From Caenibius sp. WL (GTDB lineage Bacteria; Pseudomonadota; Alphaproteobacteria; Sphingomonadales; Sphingomonadaceae): DNA of 64,000 nt. The position numbers and the translations under genes are program-made. How positions within the stretch are numbered: the first letter of the stretch is position 1; each line of letters starts with the position of its first letter. This document shows, piece after piece, positions 17,403 through 27,291 of this stretch. The stretch spans positions 2,430,501-2,494,500 of the forward strand of contig NZ_CP081844.1 in the NCBI RefSeq assembly GCF_019803445.1, in the 5' to 3' direction. The notes under the pieces were generated by a model. The model searched no databases, was not told where the DNA came from, and worked only from the letters and a program-made list of their open reading frames with translations.

Positions 17403-18227
17403 ATGCGCGTCCCTTTCATCAAGATGCACGGTCTGGGCAACGATTTCATCGTGCTCGACAGCCGCGGCGACACTCTTCCGCCCGTCGATGCGCGGGTGGC
17501 CGCGGCGCTTGCCGACCGTAAGACCGGGATCGGCTGCGATCAGCTCGTTCTGATCGAACCCAGCACCATCGCCGATCTTCGGATGCGCATTTTCAATCCC
17601 GATGGCAGCGAAGTCGGCGCCTGCGGCAACGCCAGCCGGGCCGTTGCCCTGTTGCAGGGACAGCCCTGCACGATCGAAACCGGCGGCGGACTGATCGAAG
17701 CCCGCCCCGCCGATGCGGGCATTGCCGTCAACATGGGCGCTCCGCGTTTCGGGTGGGACGAACTGCCGCTGGCCTACGCGATGGATACGCTGGCCATGCC
17801 GGTGGGCTGGGAAGAACTGGAAAGCCCGGTTGCGGTAAATGTCGGCAATCCGCATGTCGTGTTCTTCGTGCCCGATTGTGACGCGGTCGAACTCGATCGC
17901 CTGGGCCCGCTGATCGAAAACGATCCGCTGTTTCCCGAACGGGTGAATGTGAATGTGGCCACGGTGACAGGGCCGCAATCGCTGCGCCTGCGCGTGTGGG
18001 AGCGCGGGGCCGGGCTGACGCGGGCCTGCGGCACCGGCGCCTGCGCAACGGCCATCGCGGCCATGCGGCGCGGGTTGACCGGGCGCAGCGTCGAAGTGAC
18101 TTTGCCTGGCGGCCCCCTCAGGATCGACTGGGACGATGACGACGCGATCATCATGACCGGGCCCGCCGTCGAATCCTTCCGCGGGGATTTCGCATGGGAG
18201 TATTACGCGGGGGACAGCCGCGCATGA
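17403..18227 (+). CDS. dapF: Diaminopimelate epimerase
   Basis: 274 residues with both active-site cysteines: GACGNASRAV in the first half and the GTGACATAIAAM block in the second, plus the KMHGLGNDFIVLD opening. It interconverts LL- and meso-diaminopimelate for lysine and peptidoglycan. An in-frame ATG at 17391 would add four residues; 17403 fits the family better. Its stop overlaps the next start (ATGA), so dapF, mtaB and ftsY form a translationally coupled operon, an order common in alphaproteobacteria. Confidence 0.96.
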   Translation: MRVPFIKMHGLGNDFIVLDSRGDTLPPVDARVAAALADRKTGIGCDQLVLIEPSTIADLRMRIFNPDGSEVGACGNASRAVALLQGQPCTIETGGGLIEARPADAGIAVNMGAPRFGWDELPLAYAMDTLAMPVGWEELESPVAVNVGNPHVVFFVPDCDAVELDRLGPLIENDPLFPERVNVNVATVTGPQSLRLRVWERGAGLTRACGTGACATAIAAMRRGLTGRSVEVTLPGGPLRIDWDDDDAIIMTGPAVESFRGDFAWEYYAGDSRA

Positions 18228-19411
18228 CCCGCGCCCGGCAGGCCGAAGTCATTTCCTTCGGCTGCAGGCTCAACCTGTCCGAAAGCGAAACGATCCGGTC
18301 CCTGCTGGCGCGGGAAAGCGACATTGTCGTGATCAACAGTTGCGCCGTCACCGCCGAAGCCGTGCGCCAGACCCGCCAGGCGATCCGCAAGGCCCGGCGG
18401 CAAAACCCCGCCGCCCGCCTGCTGGTGACCGGGTGCGCCGCCGATATCGAGCGCGAACAGCTGGCCGCCATGCCCGAGGTGGACGGGCTGATCCCCAACA
18501 CCGACAAGCTCGATCCGCGCGCATGGAACGTGCCGCCCCGGCCCGGCCTCACGCCGCCCACGGCCCATACCCGCGCCTTCATCGCGGTGCAGAACGGCTG
18601 CGATCATGCCTGCACATTCTGCGTCATCCCGCAGGGACGCGGTCCCAGCCGTTCGCTCACCATTCCGCAGGTGCTGGCCGAAGTGGAACGTCATCTGACC
18701 ATGGGTGCGCCCGAAGTGGTGCTCACCGGGGTGGATGTCACATCCTGGGGGCACGACCTGCCTGATCGGCCGCGCCTCGGCGCGATGGTCCGGGCTATTC
18801 TCGACGCTTTCCCCCGGTTGCAGCGCTTGCGCATGTCCTCGCTCGACGGGGTGGAAATCGATGGCGAACTGTTCGAACTGCTGGCGGGCGAGAAACGCGT
18901 GATGCCGCATCTTCACCTCTCCTTGCAGCACGGCCACGATCTGGTGCTCAAACGGATGAAACGGCGGCATTCGCGCGCCGATGCGCTCCGGCTGGTGGCA
19001 AGCCTGCGCGCGCGCCGCCCGGATATCGCCATCGGGGCCGATCTCATCGCGGGCTTCCCCACGGAGGACGCGGCTATGCACGCCGCCAATCTCTCCATCG
19101 TTGACGAACTGGACATCGTGCACGGCCATATCTTCCCCTATTCGCCGCGCCCGGGCACACCCGCCGCCCGGATGCCGCAGGTCAATCATGCCGTGATTCG
19201 TCAGCGGGCCGCCGAACTGCGCGCGGCGGTCGCCCGCGTGCGAGACAGATGGCTGAACGCGCAGATCGGCCAGCGCCTGCATGTGCTGAGCGAAGCGGAC
19301 GGCACCGGCCACGCCGAGAATTTCGCCCGCGTCGCCATACCGGCAGGCACACCGCGCGGCACTATCCTGCCGCTCACACCCACACGACTGGAAGAGGGAT
19401 TGCTCCAATGA
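18224..19411 (+). CDS. mtaB: tRNA t6A37 methylthiotransferase MtaB
   Basis: 395 residues. N-terminal UPF0004 domain with GCRLN and two further Cys (NSCAVT, TGCAAD) for one Fe-S cluster, then the radical SAM motif CDHACTFC and a C-terminal TRAM-like part. The enzyme adds a methylthio group to threonylcarbamoyl-A37 in tRNAs reading ANN codons. GCRLN in the first motif and the YSPRPGTPA stretch fit MtaB rather than MiaB or RimO. Overlaps dapF and ftsY by four bases each. Confidence 0.92.
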   Translation: MTRARQAEVISFGCRLNLSESETIRSLLARESDIVVINSCAVTAEAVRQTRQAIRKARRQNPAARLLVTGCAADIEREQLAAMPEVDGLIPNTDKLDPRAWNVPPRPGLTPPTAHTRAFIAVQNGCDHACTFCVIPQGRGPSRSLTIPQVLAEVERHLTMGAPEVVLTGVDVTSWGHDLPDRPRLGAMVRAILDAFPRLQRLRMSSLDGVEIDGELFELLAGEKRVMPHLHLSLQHGHDLVLKRMKRRHSRADALRLVASLRARRPDIAIGADLIAGFPTEDAAMHAANLSIVDELDIVHGHIFPYSPRPGTPAARMPQVNHAVIRQRAAELRAAVARVRDRWLNAQIGQRLHVLSEADGTGHAENFARVAIPAGTPRGTILPLTPTRLEEGLLQ

Positions 19412-20331
19412 GCAGCGAAAGCTGGACGGATCGCCTGCTCGGCGGCTTCCGCAAGACATCAGACAAGCTCTCGGGCAATCTTTCGAGCGTGGTCGGCACG
19501 GCGAAGCTCGACGATGCCACGCTGGACGATGTCGAAGATGCGCTGATCCTGTCCGATCTCGGCCCCACCGCCGCCGCGCGCATTCGCGCCCGTCTGGCGG
19601 AGCAGCGCTTCGGCCGCGATATCGACGAACAGGGCCTGCGCGAAGCGGTGGCGGAGGAAATCGCCGCGATCCTGCGCCCGGTGGCCAAGCCGCTGGAAGT
19701 CACTGCCTTTCCCCGCCCGCAGGTCGTTCTGGTGATCGGCGTCAACGGCAGCGGCAAGACGACGACCATCGCCAAGCTCGCCCATCTGTTCCAGGAAGAG
19801 GATTACGGCGTAATGCTGGCGGCGGGCGACACGTTCCGCGCGGCGGCCATCGGCCAGCTTGGCGTCTGGGCGGATCGCCTGGGTGTGCCGATCGTCAAGG
19901 GCCCCGAAGGCGGTGATCCGGCCAGCGTGGTGTTCGACGCGGTAAAGCAGGCCACCGCCATCGGCACCGATGCGCTGATCGTCGACACCGCCGGACGCCT
20001 CCAGAACAAGACCGAACTGATGGACGAACTGGCCAAGATCCGCCGGGTCCTCGGTCGGCTCAATCCCGAAGCGCCACATGATGTCGTGCTGGTGCTTGAC
20101 GCCACCAATGGTCAGAATGCACTCTCCCAGATCGAGATATTCAAGGAAGTCGCCGGGGTGACCGGGCTGATCATGACCAAGCTGGACGGGACCGCGCGCG
20201 GCGGCGTGCTGGTGGCCGCCGCGGAAAAGTACGGTTTGCCGATCCACGCCATCGGCGTGGGCGAAACGATTGACGATCTGCGGCCATTCGACCCGGATCT
20301 GGTGGCCAAAGTGATTGCAGGGCTGGCGTGA
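19408..20331 (+). CDS. ftsY: Signal recognition particle receptor FtsY
   Basis: 307 residues: short N domain, then SRP GTPase motifs GVNGSGKTTTIAKLA (G1), DTFRAAA, DTAGRL (G3), TKLDGTARGG (G4), and GVGE near the end. It has almost none of the acidic A domain of E. coli FtsY, which is usual in alphaproteobacteria. It docks ribosome-nascent chain complexes, carried by Ffh and the SRP RNA (encoded at 54352), to the membrane. ATG overlaps the mtaB stop. Confidence 0.97.
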   Translation: MSSESWTDRLLGGFRKTSDKLSGNLSSVVGTAKLDDATLDDVEDALILSDLGPTAAARIRARLAEQRFGRDIDEQGLREAVAEEIAAILRPVAKPLEVTAFPRPQVVLVIGVNGSGKTTTIAKLAHLFQEEDYGVMLAAGDTFRAAAIGQLGVWADRLGVPIVKGPEGGDPASVVFDAVKQATAIGTDALIVDTAGRLQNKTELMDELAKIRRVLGRLNPEAPHDVVLVLDATNGQNALSQIEIFKEVAGVTGLIMTKLDGTARGGVLVAAAEKYGLPIHAIGVGETIDDLRPFDPDLVAKVIAGLA

Positions 20332-20981
20332 TGACGAAAGAAACCGACACGAAAAAAACCAAATCGGGCTGGCTCAATCTGCTGGTCGATTATGGGCCGC
20401 TGCTGGTTTTCTTTCTTGCCTACCGGCACTATTCCCCCGAAGGGACAAGCGATGCGGTCGGCGAAGTCTTTGCCGTGGTGCGCGGAACGATCGCGTTCAT
20501 CGTCGCGGCGATCATCGCCCTCGCCGTCTCGAAATGGCGGCTGGGCAAAGTCTCGCCGATGCTGTGGCTGTCGACCGCGCTGATTGTCGGCTTCGGCTCG
20601 CTGACGATCTTCCTGCACGATCCCTTTTATGTCCAGATCAAGCCGACAGTGATCTACCTGTTCTTCGGCGTGGCGCTGCTGGTGGGATACTGGAAAGGCA
20701 AGGCCTTGCTGAAAATGCTGCTCGAAGCCGCGTTCGAAGGGCTCAACGATGCGGGCTGGATGAAGCTGTCGCGCAATTGGGGGTTCTTTTTCCTGTTCCT
20801 CGCCGCGCTCAACGAAACCTTGCGGATGACTCTGGAATTCGGCCCCTGGCTGGCCACGAAGCTGTGGGTCTTCATGCCGCTGTCGTTCCTGTTCACATTC
20901 TCGCAGATTCCGATGCTGCTGCGCCATGGGCTGGACGGGCAAGGCGAAGAGGAAGCCGAGCATCGCATTCCCCCGGCCTGA
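20331..20981 (+). CDS. yciB: YciB/IspZ family inner membrane protein (septation protein A)
   Basis: 216 residues with five to six transmembrane helices. Conserved blocks: LLVDYGPLLVFF, IKPTVIYLFFG, WMKLSRNWGFFFLFLAALNE and FTFSQIPMLLR. The family (IspZ/YciB) affects cell envelope and septation in enterobacteria and Shigella. The ATG shares one base with the ftsY stop (TGATG); an upstream GTG at 20328 is also in frame. Last member of the dapF operon. Confidence 0.92.
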   Translation: MTKETDTKKTKSGWLNLLVDYGPLLVFFLAYRHYSPEGTSDAVGEVFAVVRGTIAFIVAAIIALAVSKWRLGKVSPMLWLSTALIVGFGSLTIFLHDPFYVQIKPTVIYLFFGVALLVGYWKGKALLKMLLEAAFEGLNDAGWMKLSRNWGFFFLFLAALNETLRMTLEFGPWLATKLWVFMPLSFLFTFSQIPMLLRHGLDGQGEEEAEHRIPPA

Positions 20982-21089
20982 GCGCGTGCGAAACAATGTG
21001 ACAAATTCGCACTGATCCTTAATATCTGCCCCACTCCGATCCGCACAAAAGGTCGCGGAGAAAGTAGAACAACCGGAGGGGGAGTATAC

Positions 21090-21662
21090 ATGGCAAAATT
21101 TTTCGGCAACTTGCATCTCGTGCTGCTGGTGGGGTTGGCTGCGGCAATCGCACTCATGGTCGCCTTCCAGCTTACGGCGCCAGTCGATCCCAATTCGATT
21201 CTGCGCTGGCTTCATCTGTTCTTCGGCATCGTCTGGATCGGCCTGCTCTATTACCTGAATTTCGTCCAGGTCCCGACCATGCCGACAATCCCGGATGAAC
21301 TGAAACCCGGCGTTTCCAAGCATATTGCGCCCAAGGTGCTGTTCTTCTTCCGTTACGGCGCGCTGCTGACGGTTCTGACCGGCCTCGCCATCGCGCATGT
21401 CAGCGGTTACCTCGGGCAGGCGCTGTCTTTCTCAGGCCAAGGCAACGTCAACCTGATCGGCGTCGGCATGTGGCTGGCCCTGATCATGGCATTCAACGTG
21501 TGGTTCATCATCTGGCCGGCCCAGAAGAAAATCCTCGGCCTCGTCGAAGCGACGCCGGAGGAAAAGGCCGCCGCCGGCCCGCGGGCCCTGATCGCCAGCC
21601 GGACCAACACCCTGCTGTCCCTACCCATGCTCTATGCGATGGTCAGCGCCAATCTCGGTTGA
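21090..21662 (+). CDS. PuuD-like (urate oxidase N-terminal) membrane protein
   Basis: 190 residues with four to five helices and a core ILRWLHLFFGIVWIGLLYY, which matches the membrane domain (Urate_ox_N) of the urate hydroxylase PuuD. Full-length PuuD carries a C-terminal cytochrome c domain; no CxxCH is present here, so this is a membrane-only version. His residues in WLH and in IAPK/IAHVS regions could bind heme. The ribosome binding site GGAGGGGG is very strong. A terminator follows at 21674. Function is not established for such truncated proteins, which occur in many sphingomonads. Confidence 0.75.
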   Translation: MAKFFGNLHLVLLVGLAAAIALMVAFQLTAPVDPNSILRWLHLFFGIVWIGLLYYLNFVQVPTMPTIPDELKPGVSKHIAPKVLFFFRYGALLTVLTGLAIAHVSGYLGQALSFSGQGNVNLIGVGMWLALIMAFNVWFIIWPAQKKILGLVEATPEEKAAAGPRALIASRTNTLLSLPMLYAMVSANLG

Positions 21663-21673
21663 TCGATAGCAGG

Positions 21674-21715
21674 ACGAAAAAGGGGCGCCCCGCTATGCGG
21701 CGGCGCCCCTTTTCG
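21674..21715. terminator. Bidirectional intrinsic terminator
   Basis: CGAAAAAGGGGCGCC at 21674-21688 is the inverted complement of GGCGCCCCTTTTCG at 21702-21715, with a short loop. A and T runs flank both arms, so it can end transcription from both the PuuD-like gene (plus) and kup (minus). Confidence 0.8.
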
Positions 21716-21726
21716 TATCGGAACGC

Positions 21727-23664
21727 TCAGATTTCCACCTGGCTTCCGAGTTCGACGACCCGGTTGGTCGGCAGGCGGAAGAAATCCATCGGCGACGCCG
21801 AATTACGCATCATCCAAGCGAACAGCTTTTCCCGCCAGATCGCCATACCGGGGTTCTTGGCCGACAGCAGCGTCTGCCGCGAGAGGAAAAAGCTTGTCTG
21901 CATCATATCGAACGGCCCGCCGCAGATATGGCGGTTCTGGAGCGCGGTGGGAATATCGGTTTCCTGCATGAAGCCATACCGCAGGATCAGGCGGAAGAAG
22001 CCATCTCCCAGATCCTTGACCGAGCACCGCTCCTTCTCGGAGATATACGGCACATCGGCGATATCCACCGTCAGGATCACCACCCGTTCGTGCAGCACCT
22101 TGTTGTGCTTGATATTGTGCAGCAGCCCTGAAGGCACACCATCGGTGCTGGAGGCCATGAAAATCGCGGTGCCCGGAACCCGTACCGCGCTGCTCGCCGA
22201 CTTGATGAACACTTCCATCGGCAGGCTGGCTTCGGCCATGCGGTCGCGCATCAGCTTGCGCCCGCGCGCCCAGGTGGTGAGCATGGTGAAGGCGACCGCA
22301 CCGACCAGCAGCGGGAACCACCCACCATCGGGGACCTTCATGAAATTGGCCGCGAAATAGGCACCGTCGACAATGAAGACCACCGCCAGCACCGGCAGGG
22401 CCAGCCACCATTTCCACTTCCACACCGCCAGCAGGACCACCGCCAGCAGGCAGGCATCGATCAGCATCGCGCCCGTCACCGCGATCCCGTAGGCGGAGGC
22501 GAGATTCGAGGAATTCTGGAACATCAGCACCAGAACGATCACTGCGATCATCAGCGCCCAGTTGATGACGGGAATGTAAATCTGCCCGGCTTCGGTCTCA
22601 TTGGTATGGCGGATCGACAGGCGCGGAATGAAGCCGAGCTGGATCGCCTGATGCGTGATCGAGAATGCGCCCGTGATCACCGCCTGGCTGGCGATGAAGG
22701 TGGCGAAGGTGGCGAAAATGACCAGCGGCAGGCGATAGGGTTCCGACGCCAGCATGAAGAACGGGTTCTGGATCGCTTCGGCAGCAGCCGCCGCATCAAG
22801 GCTGAGGATCATTGCCGCCTGACCGAAATAGTTCAGCAGCAGGCAGGGCATCACGAAACCGAACCAGGACAGGCGCAGCGGCCCCCGGCCGAAGTGGCCC
22901 ATATCGGAATAGAGCGCTTCCGAACCCGTCACCGCCAGAACGACAGAGCCCAGCGCAAGGAATGCTAGCAGCCGGTCGCTCATGAAGAACTGGAATGCGT
23001 AATACGGATTGAGCGCCACCAGCACTTCGGGCGAGGACACGATATGGATGATGCCCAGGATGGCCAGGATCACGAAATAGGTGATCATTACCGGCGCGAA
23101 CAGCTTGCTCACCTGCTCCGTCCCGCGTTTCTGCAACAGGAACAGGCCCACCAGCAGCACCAGCGCGATCGGCAGGACAAGCGGCTGGAGCTTGCTTTCG
23201 ACGACTGTCAGCCCTTCGACGGCGGACAGCACCGAAACGGCGGGCGTGATCATGCTGTCGCCATAGAACAGCGCGGTGGCGAACACGCCCAGAATCACCA
23301 CCAGCCAGCCGTAGCCGGACCCGCCGATAAACCGTGACAGCAGCGCCACCAAAGCCAGACTGCCGCCCTGCCCCTTGTTGTCGGCGCGCATCAACAGGCC
23401 AACATACTGGATCGACACCACCAGGGTCATCGACCAGAAAATAAGGCTTGTCACCCCCAGCACATGCAGGTCATCCAGCGCCAGCGGATGGGGGCCGACG
23501 AAAGTTTCACGGAAAGAATAGAGCGGGCTCGTCCCGATATCGCCGAACACGATACCAATCGCCCCGAACGCCATCTTCGCGATATTCGATTCGCGGCTGT
23601 GGCCATTCGTCTGGGACGGCAGCGAAGGAGGAGGAGAATCACCCAAATCGGCGGAATCGGTCAT
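21727..23664 (-). CDS. kup: Low-affinity potassium uptake protein Kup
   Basis: 645 residues: 12 membrane helices, then a cytosolic C-terminal tail of about 150 residues. The opening [20 protein letters not shown] is the Kup/HAK signature, and GSYA-type [14 protein letters not shown] and [10 protein letters not shown] blocks are present. The family imports potassium with protons. It stands alone on the minus strand, 102 bases beyond the ccm cluster end, and shares the terminator at 21674. Confidence 0.96.
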   Translation of the reverse strand: MTDSADLGDSPPPSLPSQTNGHSRESNIAKMAFGAIGIVFGDIGTSPLYSFRETFVGPHPLALDDLHVLGVTSLIFWSMTLVVSIQYVGLLMRADNKGQGGSLALVALLSRFIGGSGYGWLVVILGVFATALFYGDSMITPAVSVLSAVEGLTVVESKLQPLVLPIALVLLVGLFLLQKRGTEQVSKLFAPVMITYFVILAILGIIHIVSSPEVLVALNPYYAFQFFMSDRLLAFLALGSVVLAVTGSEALYSDMGHFGRGPLRLSWFGFVMPCLLLNYFGQAAMILSLDAAAAAEAIQNPFFMLASEPYRLPLVIFATFATFIASQAVITGAFSITHQAIQLGFIPRLSIRHTNETEAGQIYIPVINWALMIAVIVLVLMFQNSSNLASAYGIAVTGAMLIDACLLAVVLLAVWKWKWWLALPVLAVVFIVDGAYFAANFMKVPDGGWFPLLVGAVAFTMLTTWARGRKLMRDRMAEASLPMEVFIKSASSAVRVPGTAIFMASSTDGVPSGLLHNIKHNKVLHERVVILTVDIADVPYISEKERCSVKDLGDGFFRLILRYGFMQETDIPTALQNRHICGGPFDMMQTSFFLSRQTLLSAKNPGMAIWREKLFAWMMRNSASPMDFFRLPTNRVVELGSQVEI

Positions 23665-23766
23665 CAGGAAGTAACGCCCCTGTTGCCACTATCCCCACGC
23701 AACCGGATGTCCAGCGGAGGGGCGGTGGCGCTTAGCAGCATGCCTATCACGCCGCAACAGCGGAAG

Positions 23767-24396
23767 CTACTGCCCTGCGATGCGCCGCATCAGTCCTTCC
23801 AGCGCGCCGATGCGTTGCTCCAGATCCGCGCGCCACGCCGCATCAGCCGGAGTCTTGCGCAAGGCTTCGCGCCACAGCTTGTCCGCCTCGATCAGCCGGC
23901 CGCCACGAATCATCGCCACGCCGAGGAAAAAGGCGGGCGCGGCGCTGTCCGGCGCTGCTTCGCCCGCCTTGCGATAGGCGTAAAGCGATGCGGGCGTCAG
24001 TTGCCCCTCGGCCTGTTCGACCAGGGCATTGGCCATCGCCAGCCAGGCGTCGCTGTCCTCGGGGTTTTCACGCACGGCCCCGCGCAGGATTCCCGCAGCC
24101 TTGGCGTAATCGCCCCGTCGGGCAAAGCCATCGGAAATGATGGCGAAATTGCTCTGCGGCGCACCTTCGGCGAAGCTATGCCGTGCGGCCACCAGGGCCG
24201 AACCGTCCTCGGCCGCGGCGATTGCAGCATTCTTGGGCTGGCCTGCCTGATAGGCTTGCCCCTGCCAGGCATAGCCCGCCAGCCCCAACATCAGCGCCAC
24301 ACCGAGAAGCGCCCATTGCGGCCGGGGCACGCGGAACAGCAGAACCGCCGCCGCCCCCGTCGCCAGCGCAAGGGCGATCACCATGGCCCAGATCAT
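23767..24396 (-). CDS. ccmI: Cytochrome c biogenesis TPR protein (CcmI-like)
   Basis: 209 residues: two N-terminal transmembrane helices (MIWAMVIALALATG and a second around 30-50), then TPR repeats (GDYAKAAGILRGAVRENPED, AWLAMANALVEQAEG, APAFFLGVAMIRGG). CcmI presents apocytochrome to the CcmF/CcmH heme ligation complex. The ATG overlaps the ccmH stop by four bases. Short relative to E. coli CcmH-type fusions, but the place in the cluster decides the call. Confidence 0.85.
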   Translation of the reverse strand: MIWAMVIALALATGAAAVLLFRVPRPQWALLGVALMLGLAGYAWQGQAYQAGQPKNAAIAAAEDGSALVAARHSFAEGAPQSNFAIISDGFARRGDYAKAAGILRGAVRENPEDSDAWLAMANALVEQAEGQLTPASLYAYRKAGEAAPDSAAPAFFLGVAMIRGGRLIEADKLWREALRKTPADAAWRADLEQRIGALEGLMRRIAGQ

Positions 24397-24809
24397 GCGC
24401 GTCTTCCCAGCTTGCGCCAAAGGACGAGCCCGATCACGCACAGGAAAATCAGCGGAACCACGAACAGCGGCCACGTCGCCCCATCGAAACGCGGGGCGAA
24501 GCTGACATAATCGCCATACCGTTCGACCAGCCAGGCGCGGATAGCCTCCGGCTCCTCACCCGCCGCAATCCGCAACCGTACCTGATGGCGCATGTCGCCC
24601 GCCATCGAAGCGTCGGAATCCGCGATCGACTGGCCCTGGCACTTGAGGCACCGCAGCGTCTCCATCAACGCCTTGGCTTTCGCCTCCTGCGCCGGATCGT
24701 CGAGCTGGCGATAGGCGTAGGGTGCGGGCGGCAGCGAATCCTGCGCCATCGCCGGAATGGTCCCCAGCGTCATCCAGAGGATAAGGAACAGGGCAAGCGA
24801 AGCTCTCAC
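24393..24809 (-). CDS. ccmH: Cytochrome c maturation protein CcmH (CcmL-type thiol reductase)
   Basis: 138 residues: signal peptide, a thioredoxin-independent redox motif LRCLKCQGQSIADS (the family LRCxxCQ), and a C-terminal membrane helix. It reduces the CxxCH thiols of apocytochrome c before heme attachment in the periplasm. Four-base overlap with ccmI and with ccmG. Confidence 0.93.
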   Translation of the reverse strand: MRASLALFLILWMTLGTIPAMAQDSLPPAPYAYRQLDDPAQEAKAKALMETLRCLKCQGQSIADSDASMAGDMRHQVRLRIAAGEEPEAIRAWLVERYGDYVSFAPRFDGATWPLFVVPLIFLCVIGLVLWRKLGRRA

Positions 24810-25336
24810 TTGCTCGCCTCCTTCAGCTTTTCGATCAGCATCGGCACATGTTCCGCCCGGATATCGCCGATATGCTGGTAACGGATCACCCCCTTGCCAT
24901 CGACGACGAAAGTTTCGGGAATGCCGGAGGAGCCGATGCCCATCTGCACCGTGGACCGATCGTCCGCCCCGATACGGCTATAGGGATTGCCATAACGGGC
25001 GAGAAACTGCGCAACATCGTCCGGGCGGTCTCTGATCGCCACGCCGACGATTTCTACCCCCTGCTTGCGCAAGGCTTCGAGTTGCGGCGCTTCGGCCGCA
25101 CAGGGTACGCACCAGCTCGCCCAGATATTCAGCAGGCGGGCCTTGCCGTCCGCCATGTCGGTGTTGGCCAGACCCGGAACGTCCGCTGCCGCCCGCAGCG
25201 CGAATTGCGGCAGCGGTTTGCCGATCATCGCGCTTTCCACTTCCCTTTCCGCGGGATTGCGCAACTGCATGGCGAACAGCACGACAAAGCCGAGAAAGAG
25301 CGCCAGGGGCAGCCAGATCATCCATTTCCTGCCCAT
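24806..25336 (-). CDS. ccmG: Thiol:disulfide interchange protein CcmG/DsbE
   Basis: 176 residues: N-terminal membrane anchor (MGRKWMIWLPLALFLGF), then a thioredoxin fold with NIWASWCVPCAAEAP (WCVPC) and the cis-Pro motif GIPETFVVD. It delivers electrons to CcmH. The ATG shares one base with the ccmF stop. The open frame extends to 25501 but only 25336 gives the family start. Confidence 0.94.
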   Translation of the reverse strand: MGRKWMIWLPLALFLGFVVLFAMQLRNPAEREVESAMIGKPLPQFALRAAADVPGLANTDMADGKARLLNIWASWCVPCAAEAPQLEALRKQGVEIVGVAIRDRPDDVAQFLARYGNPYSRIGADDRSTVQMGIGSSGIPETFVVDGKGVIRYQHIGDIRAEHVPMLIEKLKEASK

Positions 25337-27291
25337 CACGCCCCCCGCACTTTCGCGAGTTCGTCCTTGCGGCTGGCGATCTTGCCCAGCGCGGCACGGC
25401 GGCGCAGATCGGTCGCGACCCGGCCGATGAGCGCCAGCAAGCCACCCAGAGCCACCAGCAGGCCGCCATACCAGATGCAGGTCACGAACGGTTTCCACCA
25501 CAGGCGCAACTGCCAGCGGCCATCATCCGTTTCATCGCCCAGAACGGCATAGAGCTGGCCGTTCCACCGCGTCAGCAACGCGCTCTCGCTGGTTTGTTGC
25601 GGCGGGGTCCAGAAACTGCGGGCCTGCGGGGCCACAGCGATAGCTTTGCCATCCCGATAGCGGGCGCTCAGCCGCCCTTCGAGCGCGGTCCAGTTCGGCC
25701 CCGCGACAGGCTCTACCGCATCCAGCCTGACTTGCCACGGCCCCACCTCGGTCACCTCGCCTACGCGGGCGGCGGCAAGCTTTTCAACGGTCAACGCGCT
25801 GTCAGCCGCCATCCCGAACAGGCACAGCCCCAATCCGAAATGTGCAACAACCATGCCCCACACGGCCAGCGGCAAGCGCAGAAGATTGCGTCCGCGCAAG
25901 GGCAGGAGGCTGGCAACCATCAGCACCACCGACAAAGCCAGGCCGATCAGCGGCAACACTCCGAACGGCCGCCAAACCAGCAGGCCAATCAACAGCGCGA
26001 CGAACAGCAGGCCACCGGCAATAAGGGGCCCCCGGACCCGCGCCACCCGGTCACGCCGCCAGCGCAGCAGCGGCCCGATGGCCATCACCACCAGCATCGG
26101 CACCGCGAAAATCGCACCGACCGGATTGAAATAGGGCGGTCCGACAGAGACTTTCACACCGAAAGCTTCCGTCAACAGCGGATAGAGCGTGCCCAGCAGC
26201 ACGATCCCGAGCAAAGCGGACAGCATCACGTTGTTGAACACCAGCGCACCTTCGCGGCTGGTGACGGAAAACCGTTCCCCTTCCGCGATTGATCCGGCCT
26301 TGAGCGCGAACAATGTCAGCGCCCCGCCGATATAGATCGCCAGCAGGACAAGGATGAAGCTGCCCCGTTCCGGATCGACGGCAAAGGCATGAACGCTGGT
26401 GAGAATGCCCGAACGAACGAGGAACGTGCCGACCATCGACATCGAGAACGCCACCACACCCAGCATCACCGTCCACGCCCGTAGTGCATCGCGGGCTGCC
26501 AGGACGCTGACCGAATGGAGCAGCGCCGTCCCGGCCAGCCACGGCATCAGCGAGGCGTTTTCCACCGGGTCCCAGAACCACCAGCCGCCCCAGCCCAGCT
26601 CGTAATATGCCCAATAGCTGCCGGCCGCGATGCCGATAGTGAGGAATATCCACGCCCCCAGCACCCACGGGCGCATGACTTTGGCGAATGTGGGGCCCAC
26701 CTGCCCGGTCAACAGCGCGCCCACGGCAAAACTGAACGCGACGGACAGACCGACATAGCCGAGATAGAGCGTCGGCGGATGAAAGGCGAGGCCGATATCC
26801 TGCAACAGTGGATTGAGCCCCATCCCTTCCGCAGCCGGTCGCGGCAAGCGTTCGAACGGATTGGAGGAGAACAGCAGGAACGCGTAGAAGCCGAGCCCGA
26901 CAAACGCCTGCGTTGCCAGCGTGGCAAGGATCGTCCGCTCCGGCAGGCGCCGTTCCAGCAGGGCGATCAGCGCCCCCATCCCGGCCATAACCGCCACCCA
27001 CAGCAGCATCGAGCCTTCATGGTTGCCCCATGTGCCGGCCAGCTTGAAAATAAACGGCTTTGCCGAATGGGAATTGGCCACCACCAGCTTGACCGAAAGA
27101 TCGGTTCGGATGAACAGCAGCATCAGCGTAGCGAAGGACAAGGCGGTTAAAACGCCCTGCAGGATTGCCAGCGGGCGCGTGAGGCCCGCCAACCCTTCCC
27201 CGCCGCGCAGAGTTACGATGCCGGCGAACAGTTGCAGGCCCGCCAGTGCGGCGGCCAACCACAATGCGGCGAGGCCGAATTCCGCGATCAC
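25336..27291 (-). CDS. ccmF: Heme lyase subunit CcmF
   Basis: 651 residues with about 15 membrane helices. The WWD motif appears as ELGWGGWWFWDPVENAS, with the flanking His residues typical of CcmF. It attaches heme from CcmE to apocytochrome c. Four-base overlap with ccmE and one-base with ccmG show a tight operon. Confidence 0.97.
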   Translation of the reverse strand: MIAEFGLAALWLAAALAGLQLFAGIVTLRGGEGLAGLTRPLAILQGVLTALSFATLMLLFIRTDLSVKLVVANSHSAKPFIFKLAGTWGNHEGSMLLWVAVMAGMGALIALLERRLPERTILATLATQAFVGLGFYAFLLFSSNPFERLPRPAAEGMGLNPLLQDIGLAFHPPTLYLGYVGLSVAFSFAVGALLTGQVGPTFAKVMRPWVLGAWIFLTIGIAAGSYWAYYELGWGGWWFWDPVENASLMPWLAGTALLHSVSVLAARDALRAWTVMLGVVAFSMSMVGTFLVRSGILTSVHAFAVDPERGSFILVLLAIYIGGALTLFALKAGSIAEGERFSVTSREGALVFNNVMLSALLGIVLLGTLYPLLTEAFGVKVSVGPPYFNPVGAIFAVPMLVVMAIGPLLRWRRDRVARVRGPLIAGGLLFVALLIGLLVWRPFGVLPLIGLALSVVLMVASLLPLRGRNLLRLPLAVWGMVVAHFGLGLCLFGMAADSALTVEKLAAARVGEVTEVGPWQVRLDAVEPVAGPNWTALEGRLSARYRDGKAIAVAPQARSFWTPPQQTSESALLTRWNGQLYAVLGDETDDGRWQLRLWWKPFVTCIWYGGLLVALGGLLALIGRVATDLRRRAALGKIASRKDELAKVRGA

